A stretch of DNA of 64,000 nucleotides from Gemmiger sp. An50 (GTDB taxonomy: Bacteria > Bacillota > Clostridia > Oscillospirales > Ruminococcaceae), in contig NZ_NFID01000006.1 of the NCBI RefSeq assembly GCF_002161595.1, positions 95,473-159,472 on the forward strand, in the 5' to 3' direction. Below the pieces are notes generated by a model. That model was not told the origin of the DNA. It saw only the letters and a list, made by a program, of their open reading frames with translations, and searched no databases. How positions within the stretch are numbered: position 1 is the first letter of the stretch; every line of letters begins with the position of its first letter. Position numbers and translations under genes: made by a program. Below, piece by piece: positions 8,766 to 17,072 of this stretch.

Positions 8766-10229
8766 TTATTTTTTTCCCAGCGGCTGCTCCAGAGTGAATC
8801 CGATAAAATCCACCGCGCCCACACCGCGGAACACAAAATAAAGCGGACGCACACCCTCCCGCGGGCAAAGCCTTGCCGGGCGCAGCAGGGCCTTGTCCCC
8901 CGGTACCGGGATCGAGGCCACCGGCCGGCTGCCATCTTCCCGGTGGGAAACCAGCATCACGCCCCGTCCCCTGCCCCGCAGCCGCAGCGTGATGCGCCGC
9001 TCCTGGCCGGTGAAGGCAAAGGACAAAAAGCCCGCACTGCTGCCGCTGCGCATGTTGGCGATGTACTGTTCCGGCCTCTCTTCCCGGTCTGTACCAGTTT
9101 GCGTGAAATAGGGGTGTGATGCTAACCTGAGCCGGGGCAGGCGGATGTCATAGCGGGCCGCACCCTTGGCGCTGCGCAGATGGCAGGCGATCCGGGCTTC
9201 ATACCTGCCCAGGTCCGGCAGGGGCTCGGCCCTCAGTCCGGTGCTGCTGAGGGGCGCCTGGAAAAAGCCGCCGTCCGGTCTGCGGCGAAGCGGCTCGGCG
9301 CAGGCCTGGCGGGAATAGGAGTGTCGGTTGGTCTGCCGGTGATAGAACACATACCACTGCCCTCGGATGCAGGCGATGCTGCCGTGGGTATTGCCCAGAT
9401 AGTTGGCCGCCTGCTCCTCCCCGGGGCGGCCGGGCAGGAACACATCGCCAATGTCCACCAGCGTCCCACCAAAGGTGAACGGCCCGAAGGGATGATCCGC
9501 CATGGCGTAGCAGAGCTCGTGGTTGTGCTCGGAAGAGTAGATAAAACAGTAGCGCCCGTCCACCTTGCGGATGGAGCTTGCCTCAAAGAAGGCATGGTTT
9601 TCAAAGGCTCCGGGCAGTCCCTTGCGGGGGAACAGCAGATGAGGTCCCTGCCGGATGGTGCGCATATCCGGCTCCAGCTCCACCGCCACGCCGCCGAGAT
9701 TTTCCAGCTGGCGGAATCCGGTGACCGGCGCCGGGATGCGCGTGGCAAACCCGGAGTACAGGTAAACCCGGCCGTCGCCGTCCACCAGAACGCCCGGGTC
9801 AAAGGGGAAGGGCTCGCCAGCCCGCTCGCCCCAGAGATGCCCGTCCGGAAAGGCCACATGGCCGTAAAACTGAAACTCGCCCGCCGGTTCGTCACACACC
9901 GCCACCCCGATGCGGCCCATAAAGTCGAAGGCATAGTAAAGATAATACCGACCGTCCGGCCCCTGCACCACATCCGGCGCATAAAGGCAGCGCCGCCCGC
10001 CGGGATTCATAGGGTCCTGGTCCTTACGGTAGATCACACCTTCAAATCGCCAGTCGCTCAGATCCTCCTCGGGAGCGGACCAGCACACATAATCGTTCAT
10101 GCAGAACAGCGGCCCGCCGAAGCGGTCATGGGAACCATACAGATACACCCGGCCGCCGAACACCCGGGGTTCGCCGTCGGGCACGTATTCCCAGCTGGGC
10201 AGATAGGGGTTGAATACTTCTTGTTTCAT
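8766..10229 (-). CDS. Glycoside hydrolase family 43-like protein
   Basis: Probable arabinosidase/xylosidase-type glycosidase of 487 residues. The N-terminus (MKQEVFNPYLPSWEYVPDGEPRV) followed by YLYGSHDRFGG fits the five-bladed propeller start of GH43. Later segments YAPDVVQGPDGRYYLYYAF, an FEASSIRKVDGRYCFIYS segment and NTHGSIACIRGQWYVFYHRQ fit its blades. The last ~110 residues look like a beta-sandwich carbohydrate-binding domain. No signal peptide, so action on imported oligosaccharides is expected. It starts 24 bp after a second Crp/Fnr gene and should be co-transcribed with it. Exact linkage specificity is unknown. Confidence 0.85.
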   Translation of the reverse strand: MKQEVFNPYLPSWEYVPDGEPRVFGGRVYLYGSHDRFGGPLFCMNDYVCWSAPEEDLSDWRFEGVIYRKDQDPMNPGGRRCLYAPDVVQGPDGRYYLYYAFDFMGRIGVAVCDEPAGEFQFYGHVAFPDGHLWGERAGEPFPFDPGVLVDGDGRVYLYSGFATRIPAPVTGFRQLENLGGVAVELEPDMRTIRQGPHLLFPRKGLPGAFENHAFFEASSIRKVDGRYCFIYSSEHNHELCYAMADHPFGPFTFGGTLVDIGDVFLPGRPGEEQAANYLGNTHGSIACIRGQWYVFYHRQTNRHSYSRQACAEPLRRRPDGGFFQAPLSSTGLRAEPLPDLGRYEARIACHLRSAKGAARYDIRLPRLRLASHPYFTQTGTDREERPEQYIANMRSGSSAGFLSFAFTGQERRITLRLRGRGRGVMLVSHREDGSRPVASIPVPGDKALLRPARLCPREGVRPLYFVFRGVGAVDFIGFTLEQPLGKK

Positions 10230-10253
10230 GGCTTTTCTCTCCCTTGACCCGGC

Positions 10254-10928
10254 TCAAAATTCCCGGGGCAGCTCCAGCAGTTCAAATTCCTTTTTTCGGC
10301 AGCGCAGAATCCCCTGACGCTGAAGCTTGGACAGCTCGGTGCACATGGCGCTCCGGTCCACCGACAGATAATCCGCCAGCTCCTGCCGGTCATAGGGGAT
10401 GGAGAACCGGGCGCTGCCCGCCCTCTGCGCCTCGCCGGAAAGATAGGACAGCAGCTTTTCCCGGGTGGTTTTCTGGGCCATGTGCTCCACCTTCTGGGTG
10501 AGCATCAGGTTGCGTCCCGCCAGCACCTGGGTAAGATTGTGAATCATGCGGGTGTGAAAGCCGCAGGCGGTGGAGCAGGTCTGGAACAGATGGCCCACAT
10601 CCAGGAACATCACCCGGGTGGTGGCTGCGGCTACCACGCTCACCGTGAGGTTCTCACTACCCAGGCAGGCGTAGGATTCCGCGAACAGCTGCCCCGGTCC
10701 GGACGGCCCCAGAATCACCCGGTTGCCCCAGAAATCCTCTTTGATGATATGGGCGGTGCCCTCCAGCACAATGCCCATCCGCCGGGTGGGCTCGCCCCGG
10801 TGCAGAATGAACTCTCCCTTTTGATAGGTGTTTACCACCGCGCACAGGCAATCCAGCAGAATGCGAATCTGGTCCGGCTGGATATCCTGGAACAACTGCG
10901 ACGACTGCAGGATCTGAATGTCTTCCAT
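10254..10928 (-). CDS. Crp/Fnr-family transcriptional regulator
   Basis: 224-residue regulator with an N-terminal effector barrel and a C-terminal winged helix; the recognition region reads RQELADYLSVDRSAMCTELSKL at about 180-201. An AAAGGAG site precedes the ATG. It heads a unit with the GH43-like gene 24 bp downstream. Its own promoter overlaps the intergenic region shared with the divergent alcohol dehydrogenase, so it could regulate both directions. Confidence 0.88.
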   Translation of the reverse strand: MEDIQILQSSQLFQDIQPDQIRILLDCLCAVVNTYQKGEFILHRGEPTRRMGIVLEGTAHIIKEDFWGNRVILGPSGPGQLFAESYACLGSENLTVSVVAAATTRVMFLDVGHLFQTCSTACGFHTRMIHNLTQVLAGRNLMLTQKVEHMAQKTTREKLLSYLSGEAQRAGSARFSIPYDRQELADYLSVDRSAMCTELSKLQRQGILRCRKKEFELLELPREF

Positions 10929-10971
10929 AAGCGCTCCTTTTGTTGGATTTGCAACTTCTCAACATACTTTG

Positions 10972-11000
10972 ATTGTAATGCGGACTGCCTTACCTGTCAA
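10972..11000 (-). promoter_or_regulatory. Promoter of the Crp/Fnr - GH43 unit
   Basis: On the minus strand TTGACA (plus-strand 10995-11000), a 17-nt spacer and TACAAT (10972-10977) make a near-consensus sigma-A promoter. It ends about 44 bp before the ATG at 10928. Confidence 0.7.
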
Positions 11001-11033
11001 TGCTCCGGCTGTAAAGCCGCTTTTTTCCCTCTC

Positions 11034-11063
11034 TTGCAAGTCCTCGTTCCCTTTTTGTAAAAT
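11034..11063 (+). promoter_or_regulatory. Promoter of the iron-containing alcohol dehydrogenase
   Basis: TTGCAA (11034-11039), an 18-nt spacer and TAAAAT (11058-11063) lie 46 bp upstream of the ATG at 11110. Confidence 0.6.
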
Positions 11064-11109
11064 AGAAGCAGCAGGGCTTTCCGCCCCGCACAGAAAGGAG
11101 CGTTTGACA

Positions 11110-12291
11110 ATGCAGGCATTTGTTTATCATATTCCCACCCGTGTGATCTTCGGCAAGGGAACCGAGGCACAGACCGCGGAGCAAATCAAACAGGCCGGCG
11201 CAAAGCGGGTGCTGCTGGTGTACGGCGGCGGCAGCGCAGAGCGCAGCGGCCTGCTGGACCGGATTCAGGCGGACCTTGCCCGGGAGGACATCGCCTACAT
11301 GACGCTGGGCGGCGTTCAGCCCAATCCCCGGCTGGGGCTGGCCCGGCAGGGTGTGCAGCAGGCCATAGAGTTTGGGGCCGACTTGATCCTGGCGGTGGGC
11401 GGCGGCAGCGTGATCGACACCGCCAAGGCCATCGCCCACGGCGCGGCCTGCCCCGGCACCGACATCTGGGAGCTCTGGCTGGGCCGTCAGCCGGTGACCG
11501 CCAGCCTGCCGGTGGGTGTGGTGCTGACCATCTCCGCCGCCGGGAGCGAGACCAGCGATTCCGCTGTGCTCACCGATGAAGCCACCGGCACTAAGCGGGG
11601 ACTGAGCACGCCGTTTAACCGGCCGCTCTTCGCCATTCTGGACCCGGAGCTTACCTACACCCTGCCCCGCTACCAAATCGCCTGCGGTATTGTGGATATC
11701 ATGATGCACACCATGGACCGGTATTTCACCCCTACCAGGGACAACCAGCTCACCGACGCCTTTGCCGAGGCACTGCTGCGCACGGTGATCGCCAACGGTC
11801 CCACCGCTTTGGAGAACAGCCATGATTACCAGGCCATGAGCGAGCTGATGTGGTGCGGCAGCGTTACCCACAACGGGCTCACCGGACTGGGCGCCAAGGT
11901 CGACTTCGCGCCCCACAAGCTGGGCCATGAACTGAGCGGCCGGTTCGATGTGGCCCACGGAGCCAGCCTTTCTGCGGTATGGGGGCACTGGGCCCGATAC
12001 TGCCTGCATCAGGACCCCGCCCGCTTTGCCCGGTTCGGCCGCCAGGTCTGGGGCGTGACCGAGCCGGACGACCAGCGCGCAGCGGAACAGGCCATCCAGC
12101 GCACCGTGGACTTCTTCCGTTCTCTGGGCATGCCCACCAGCTTCTCTGAACTGGGCGTGGGCGTGCAGCCGGAGGAGGTACTCTATCAGATGGCGGACAA
12201 GGCCACCCGGGGTGATACCTTCCTGCTGGGCAGCTTTTTGCCTCTGAACCGGGAAAAGGCCCTGGAAATCTACCGGCTGGCCAATTGCTGA
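11110..12291 (+). CDS. Iron-containing alcohol dehydrogenase (butanol-dehydrogenase-like)
   Basis: NAD(P)H-dependent interconversion of an aldehyde and an alcohol; the natural substrate is not readable. The 393 residues match the BDH subgroup. The nucleotide-binding GGGS loop (AVGGGSVIDTAKAIAHG, about residues 96-112) is clear. The metal region contains MMHTMDRYF and later histidines at AHGASLSAVWGHWARY. The frame is open 64 codons further upstream, but the ATG at 11110 has AAAGGAG 9 nt before it and matches family starts. Transcribed divergently from the second Crp/Fnr gene and closed by a strong terminator. Confidence 0.92.
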   Translation: MQAFVYHIPTRVIFGKGTEAQTAEQIKQAGAKRVLLVYGGGSAERSGLLDRIQADLAREDIAYMTLGGVQPNPRLGLARQGVQQAIEFGADLILAVGGGSVIDTAKAIAHGAACPGTDIWELWLGRQPVTASLPVGVVLTISAAGSETSDSAVLTDEATGTKRGLSTPFNRPLFAILDPELTYTLPRYQIACGIVDIMMHTMDRYFTPTRDNQLTDAFAEALLRTVIANGPTALENSHDYQAMSELMWCGSVTHNGLTGLGAKVDFAPHKLGHELSGRFDVAHGASLSAVWGHWARYCLHQDPARFARFGRQVWGVTEPDDQRAAEQAIQRTVDFFRSLGMPTSFSELGVGVQPEEVLYQMADKATRGDTFLLGSFLPLNREKALEIYRLANC

Positions 12292-12309
12292 GTTATTTAA
12301 AAAAAATCA

Positions 12310-12344
12310 ATCCCCCGCGCAGCCGGTTTGGCCTGCGCGGGGGA
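12310..12344. terminator. Bidirectional terminator between alcohol dehydrogenase and AraC gene
   Basis: Perfect GC-rich stem ATCCCCCGCGCA / TGCGCGGGGGAT with A-run on the left and T-run on the right, so it can stop both converging transcripts. Confidence 0.9.
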
Positions 12345-12348
12345 TTTT

Positions 12349-13221
12349 TTATCCATCGCTTTTCTTTGTTTCCGGCATGGCTTTCTCCGGGTATTCCCGG
12401 GCGCGCTGGCAGCACTGGCGGTAATATTCCGCCGGGGTCACGCCGAACTCCTGCTTGAAACTGCGCAGCATGGCGCTGTAGCCGGAAAAGCCGCACTGCA
12501 TCCAGATGGCCGACAGCGGCACCCCGTTGCACAGCAGCTCCCGGCAGCGGCTCAGCCGGGCTTTTATGATGTATTGGTGCAGGGTTTGGCCGGTTCGCTG
12601 CTTGAACTGGCGGGCCAGATGCTCTGGGCTCACATAAAAATGAGCGGCCAGATCCTTCAGCTGCAGCGGTTCGGCCAGATGGGCGTTGATGTAGGCGAAC
12701 ACCTCGTCCACCACCAGCCGTTTGCGGCCCACCAGCGCGGTCTTGCGTTCCTCGTTCACGCAGCAGCGCAGCACCCCGGCCACCAGAAGCTCCACCAGCC
12801 CCCGGCGGTAGACTCCGCCGGCCAGCGCATCCGGCCGTTCGGTCTCCTTTTGCAGCATGGAATACAGCCGCCGCAGAAGGGTGGCGTTCTGGGTGTTCAG
12901 CCGGACCACCGCACACTGGAAGGGCACCACCGAAAAGCAGGCCTCCAGATCGCACCCCGGGCAGGAGATTGCTTCCAATAAGCCCGGCTGCAGCCGCAGC
13001 TGCCAGAGCTCCAGCCCTCGTTCCCCCGCGCTGGCCTTTGCCGCGGCGCCCGGCCGCAGCAGGGCAATGCAGTCCGGTCCCAGCGCCGCACTGCGGCCGG
13101 ACCACTGCAGCCGCCCGCTGCCGCCGTTCACCAGAATCACCAGCTGGCCGCTTTGCGCGTCCAGCTCTTTTTCGCCGCCTGCCTCCAGCGGCCACTGCTT
13201 CAGCCGGTACCTCTCTTCCAT
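12349..13221 (-). CDS. AraC-family transcriptional regulator, divergent from bilR
   Basis: 290-residue regulator with an N-terminal cupin-like sensing region (VILVNGGSGRLQWSG, about 30-45) and two C-terminal HTH motifs: LQLKDLAAHFYVSPEHLARQ and PLSAIWMQCGFSGYSAMLRSF. The second is followed by FGVTPAEYYRQ, the AraC-family end signature. The frame extends nine codons upstream, but the ATG at 13221 has GGAGGAAT directly before it. It is transcribed away from the BilR-type reductase, and the shared intergenic region carries a 21-bp-spaced direct repeat, so it is the likely local regulator. The inducing signal is unknown. Confidence 0.9.
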   Translation of the reverse strand: MEERYRLKQWPLEAGGEKELDAQSGQLVILVNGGSGRLQWSGRSAALGPDCIALLRPGAAAKASAGERGLELWQLRLQPGLLEAISCPGCDLEACFSVVPFQCAVVRLNTQNATLLRRLYSMLQKETERPDALAGGVYRRGLVELLVAGVLRCCVNEERKTALVGRKRLVVDEVFAYINAHLAEPLQLKDLAAHFYVSPEHLARQFKQRTGQTLHQYIIKARLSRCRELLCNGVPLSAIWMQCGFSGYSAMLRSFKQEFGVTPAEYYRQCCQRAREYPEKAMPETKKSDG

Positions 13222-13282
13222 GGAAATTCCTCCCAATTTTTCTTCCAATCTTTTTATTTATTTTATCAAAAGCGCGCTTTTC

Positions 13283-13310
13283 CATCAAGTTTTGCGTAAT
13301 TCACATCAAG
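13283..13310 (+). promoter_or_regulatory. Direct repeat CATCAAG spaced 21 bp, candidate AraC operator for bilR
   Basis: CATCAAG occurs at 13283-13289 and again at 13304-13310, two helical turns apart. This is the geometry of AraC-family dimer sites. The downstream half lies just before the place where a -35 would be for the TATAAT at 13343-13348, and no good -35 hexamer is present there. This suggests an activator-dependent promoter for the plus-strand reductase gene. Confidence 0.5.
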
Positions 13311-13342
13311 AAATGGGATATATTTTTAACAACCGCGGGGCT

Positions 13343-13348
13343 TATAAT
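13343..13348 (+). promoter_or_regulatory. -10 element of the bilR promoter
   Basis: Perfect TATAAT about 65 bp upstream of the ATG at 13414. The region 17 bp upstream is A/T-rich without a TTGACA-like hexamer, which fits positive control. Confidence 0.5.
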
Positions 13349-13413
13349 GGCCTTAGAAACCGGGCCAAACGCCCGCACCGCTGCTTTTTTGAGATCGGAA
13401 AGGAGATCTTACC

Positions 13414-15336
13414 ATGGAACTGCTCACCCCCATCAAGGTTGGCAACATCACCCTGAAAAACCGCATTATGTTCCCCCCGCTGACCACCGGCTATGAAGGC
13501 CGCGACGGCAGCATCACCGAACAGAGCAAGGCCTTCTACACCCGCCTGGCCAAGGGCGGCGTTTCCTACATCGTGCTGGGCGACGTGAGCCCCGTGGCCT
13601 CCTTCTCCCCCACCCCCCGCCTGTTCCATGACGGCCAGATCGCCGGTTTCAAGGACCTGGCGGACAGCGTACATGCTTACGGTGCCAAGATCGGCGTGCA
13701 GATCTTCCACCCGGAATACGATGTGAACGCCCTGATCGAGCTGTTCCAGAAGAAGGACATGATGGGCGTGCGCCAGAAGATGCACCACGACATGGAGCAT
13801 TACGTGACCGACGTGACCGAAGAGCAGCTGATGGACATCATCCAGAAGATGTGCGACTGCGCCGTTCGCGCCGAAAAGGCCGGCATCGACTTTGTGCAGG
13901 TGCACGGCGACCGACTGGTGGGCTGCCTGTGCAGCCCCCTGATGAACCGCCGCACCGACAAGTTCGGCGGCAGCTTCGAGAACCGCACCCGCTTTGCTGT
14001 GATGCTGGTCAAGGCCCTGCGCCAGGCGGTTCCCAACATGGGCATCGACTACAAGTTCTCGGTCATCACTCCCGAGCGCGGCAAGGGTGGTATCCCCCTG
14101 GCCGAGGCTGTGGACTTCGCCAAGCTGCTGGAGGAGGCCGGTGTGGACATGCTGCACGTGGCCCAGGCCAACCATACCGGCAACATGGCCGACACCATTC
14201 CTCCCATGGGCGTGCAGCCCTACGGCTTCTTTGTGGACATCGCCGGTCAGGTGAAGCAGGCCGTGAAGGTTCCCGTGAGCTGCGTGGGCCGCATCATCGA
14301 TCCCGAGATGGCCGAGCGCGCTCTGGACAGCGGCAAGGCCGACATCGTTGCGCTGGGCCGTCCCCTGCTGTGCGACCCTGACTGGGTGGCCAAGCTGGAA
14401 GCCGGCAAGGGCTGCGACATCCGCCGCTGCATCTCCTGCAACAAGGGCTGCACCGACAACATCCAGAACCGCAGCTTCCTGTCCTGCGTGCTGAATGCGG
14501 AGAACGGCTACGAGCTGACCCGTTCCATCACTCCCGCTCAGACCAAAAAGAAGGTTGCTGTGATCGGCGGCGGTGTGGCCGGTATGGAGGCTGCCCGTGT
14601 GGCCGCTGCCAAGGGCCACGAGGTGGTTCTGTTCGAGAAGAGCGCCCAGCTGGGCGGCCAGCTGAACATCGCCTGCGTACCTCCCCGCAAGGAGGAGATG
14701 CGCCGTGCCACTGCCAACCTGGTGCATGAGGTCACCAGCGCCGGTGTGACCCTGCGCATGGGCAAGGCCGTCACCGCCGAGGACGTGCTGGCCGAGAAGC
14801 CGGACGCCGTGATCCTGGCTGTGGGCGCTTCCAGCTTTGCCCCCGCCATTCCCGGCAAGGAAAACACCAACGTGTGCGACGCCTGGCAGGTTCTGGCCGG
14901 CGCCCAGCAGGTCTACGGCAAGGTTGCCGTGATCGGCGGCGGCATGGTGGGCTGCGAGACCGCAGAGTATCTGGCCGAGCGTGGCTGCAAGGTAAGCGTT
15001 GTGGAGATGATGGACAAGATCGCCAACGGCGAGAGCAACACCATTCTGCCCACCCTGATGGAGAACTACACCCGCTACGGCGTGGAGCAGTACGTGAACC
15101 ACAAGGTCAGCCAGATCGCCCTGGACCACATCCTGTGCGAGGATAAGGACGGCAACACCGTGACCATCCCCTGTGACTATGTGGTTCTGGCTGTGGGCGC
15201 CCGCCCGGTGGCCTTTGACGCCGAGCCCCTGAAGGCTGCCGGTATCCCGGTGATCGCCGTGGGCGACTGCGGCGAGCGCGCTGCGGACATTTCCAACGCC
15301 ATCCGCACCGCCTACGACGCTGCCAACAGCCTGTAA
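13414..15336 (+). CDS. bilR: BilR-type bilirubin reductase (OYE/2,4-dienoyl-CoA reductase family)
   Basis: 640-residue flavoenzyme. Residues 1-~330 form the FMN TIM barrel. Cysteines 339, 342, 346 and 358 form a [4Fe-4S] site (C-x2-C-x3-C-x11-C). The C-terminal half holds two Rossmann segments (VAVIGGGVAG near 386, VAVIGGGMVG near 507) for FAD and NAD(P)H. Ordinary family members carry HGAHGYL after the sixth strand; this protein has H164-G165-D166-R167. HGDR with Asp166/Arg167 is, as I recall, the reported hallmark of BilR, which reduces bilirubin to urobilinogen in gut Firmicutes. AAAGGAG precedes the ATG. A conventional enoate reductase is the alternative, less likely given HGDR. Confidence 0.8.
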   Translation: MELLTPIKVGNITLKNRIMFPPLTTGYEGRDGSITEQSKAFYTRLAKGGVSYIVLGDVSPVASFSPTPRLFHDGQIAGFKDLADSVHAYGAKIGVQIFHPEYDVNALIELFQKKDMMGVRQKMHHDMEHYVTDVTEEQLMDIIQKMCDCAVRAEKAGIDFVQVHGDRLVGCLCSPLMNRRTDKFGGSFENRTRFAVMLVKALRQAVPNMGIDYKFSVITPERGKGGIPLAEAVDFAKLLEEAGVDMLHVAQANHTGNMADTIPPMGVQPYGFFVDIAGQVKQAVKVPVSCVGRIIDPEMAERALDSGKADIVALGRPLLCDPDWVAKLEAGKGCDIRRCISCNKGCTDNIQNRSFLSCVLNAENGYELTRSITPAQTKKKVAVIGGGVAGMEAARVAAAKGHEVVLFEKSAQLGGQLNIACVPPRKEEMRRATANLVHEVTSAGVTLRMGKAVTAEDVLAEKPDAVILAVGASSFAPAIPGKENTNVCDAWQVLAGAQQVYGKVAVIGGGMVGCETAEYLAERGCKVSVVEMMDKIANGESNTILPTLMENYTRYGVEQYVNHKVSQIALDHILCEDKDGNTVTIPCDYVVLAVGARPVAFDAEPLKAAGIPVIAVGDCGERAADISNAIRTAYDAANSL

Positions 15337-15380
15337 TCCCTTTCCTGTACTGATTGATAAAAGGAGAATTCTGTATCATT

Positions 15381-15995
15381 ATGAAAAAGCTTGCCATTGC
15401 ACTGCTCACCCTGACCCTGGTCTTCAACCTCTGCGCCTGCGGCCAGAGCAGCAGCTCCGCTGCGAGCGCCTCTTCCACCACCTCCACCAGCGCCGCTTCC
15501 AGCGAAGCTTCCTCCAGCGAGGTTTCCTCCTCTGAGGCTGCTTCCAGTGAGGCTGCCGCCAGCGAGACCGCTGTTTCCGCCGACGCTGCCGCCACCGCCA
15601 GCGCCACCACCGGCCTGTACACCAATCTGGACCAGGCCGCTCTGCTGGAGGCCATCGGCCAGTTCAAGGGCCTGTGCAATGTGTCCACCGTGAATGCGGA
15701 CGGCACCCCCAACATTGCCATCTTCGTGCCCGGCGTGGCCGACGACAGCCACATCTTCTTCAACTGGGCCGACAATGCCACCAAGGCCAACGTGCTGCGC
15801 GAGAAGACCGCCATCATGAGCTACGACATCGCCGACCCCACCGCCGAGGAGAAGGCCGGCCGCCACTCCGGCGCCGTGGTCAAGCTGGAGCTGGAGGAGG
15901 ACGCCGAGGTCCTGGCTCAGCTGCAGGAGGCCAACGAATCCGTGAGCGAAGCCAGCGTGGTTCTCAAGATCGTTGAGGTCCTGCCGGTGGGCTGA
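15381..15995 (+). CDS. Lipoprotein with flavin split-barrel (pyridoxamine-phosphate-oxidase-like) domain
   Basis: 204 residues. A signal peptide with lipobox LCAC puts the lipidated cysteine at residue 20. A Ser/Ala/Glu-rich spacer of about 50 residues follows, then a ~130-residue domain: KGLCNVSTVNADGTPNIAIF and later REKTAIMSYDIAD, typical of FMN-binding split barrels. The ATG at 15381 follows AAAGGAG with a rather long 14-nt spacer. It starts 44 bp after bilR on the same strand with no terminator between, so the two are probably co-transcribed, and a strong terminator follows. The superfamily includes HugZ-type haem oxygenases and F420-dependent biliverdin reductases, so an extracytoplasmic tetrapyrrole-binding or flavin role is an attractive inference. 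Confidence 0.8.
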   Translation: MKKLAIALLTLTLVFNLCACGQSSSSAASASSTTSTSAASSEASSSEVSSSEAASSEAAASETAVSADAAATASATTGLYTNLDQAALLEAIGQFKGLCNVSTVNADGTPNIAIFVPGVADDSHIFFNWADNATKANVLREKTAIMSYDIADPTAEEKAGRHSGAVVKLELEEDAEVLAQLQEANESVSEASVVLKIVEVLPVG

Positions 15996-16023
15996 TCCCC
16001 CCTGTTTTTTGCACCAATCTTTC

Positions 16024-16061
16024 ATGCCGTGCCCCTGTTTTTCGGGGGTACGGCATTTTTT
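16024..16061 (+). terminator. Terminator of the bilR - lipoprotein unit
   Basis: Stem ATGCCGT-GCCCC pairing with GGGGG-TACGGCAT around a T-rich loop, followed by TTTTTT. Confidence 0.9.
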
Positions 16062-16215
16062 ATGGACTTTTGTTGAATTTTCTGTTATACTGGGTATCAA
16101 TGCGGAAGCCTGCCGGAAAGTCCCCCGTTTGACTCCGGCCCACAGGCCGCGCCTTTCACCGCGTGCCCCGGCTGCCGCTTTTTCCTTTTTGATACCTTGC
16201 GGAGGTGCCTTCGTT

Positions 16216-17052
16216 ATGGCGGAAACCTACAAACAATCCTTCAAACAGCACTACACGGATAATGTGGAACTGTCCATCTTCAACTGCGGACTGCAGTCCT
16301 GTGCGCCCTCTCATGCCTGGGGCCCCGGTGTGCGGGACCATTACCTGATCCACCTGGTGGTGAGCGGCCACGGTCAGTACACCATGAACGGCCGCAGCTT
16401 CACTCTGGGCCCCGGGGACCTGTTTCTGGTCAAGCCCAACCAGCTGGTGAGCTACTGCGCCGACGCAAACGACCCCTGGGAATACTACTGGGTGGGCTTC
16501 AACGGCGCTTTCGCCAACAAGCTGGTGCAGCAGACCCCCTTCACCGATCAATCCCCCGTGTATCACTGCGGAGAGTCGGAATCCCTGAAGCAGGCGCTGC
16601 GCTCCATCTACGATTGCCGCGGCCCGGAATCCCACCACGAAGCTGCCATGGTGGGCCATTTGTATCTGTTTTTGTCCTGCCTGATGAAGCAGGCCCACGA
16701 GTGCGATCCCCGGGTGAGCAACACCAGCTCCCAGTATGTGCACGGAGCCATCAAGTACATTCAGTTCAACTATTCCCACGACATCAGCATTGACGACATT
16801 GCCAAGGCGGTGGGCGTGAGCCGCAGCCACCTGTACCGGGTGTTCATGAGCAATGTGGGCCAGAGTCCCATCGACTACCTGACCAACTACCGCATCGGCG
16901 AGGCCTGCAATCTTCTGCGGGATTCCAAGCTTTCCATCGCCGAGATCGCCGTTTCCGTGGGCTTTTTCGATCAGTTCTATTTCTCCCGGGTCTTTAAAAA
17001 GACCAAGGGCGTACCGCCCAGCCGCTATCTGAGCAGCATCGAAAAGCCTTGA
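16216..17052 (+). CDS. AraC-family transcriptional regulator with cupin sensor
   Basis: 278 residues. N-terminal arabinose-binding-like cupin (HLVVSGHGQYTMNG and FTLGPGDLFLVKPNQ, about residues 45-80). C-terminal double HTH: ISIDDIAKAVGVSRSHLYRV and LSIAEIAVSVGFFDQFYFSR, ending in KGVPPSRYL. The open frame extends far upstream, but the ATG at 16216 has GGAGG 10 nt before it and homologues start here. The next gene begins 20 bp downstream, so the two are coupled. Members of this subgroup usually control carbohydrate genes; the target here is unknown. Confidence 0.9.
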   Translation: MAETYKQSFKQHYTDNVELSIFNCGLQSCAPSHAWGPGVRDHYLIHLVVSGHGQYTMNGRSFTLGPGDLFLVKPNQLVSYCADANDPWEYYWVGFNGAFANKLVQQTPFTDQSPVYHCGESESLKQALRSIYDCRGPESHHEAAMVGHLYLFLSCLMKQAHECDPRVSNTSSQYVHGAIKYIQFNYSHDISIDDIAKAVGVSRSHLYRVFMSNVGQSPIDYLTNYRIGEACNLLRDSKLSIAEIAVSVGFFDQFYFSRVFKKTKGVPPSRYLSSIEKP

Positions 17053-17072
17053 CCCATTCAGGAGACCTGCCA

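Noticed and set aside
10918..11109. Longer N-terminus for the alcohol dehydrogenase
   Set aside because: The extension crosses the promoter and overlaps the divergent Crp gene start; the ATG at 11110 has the better signal and matches the family.
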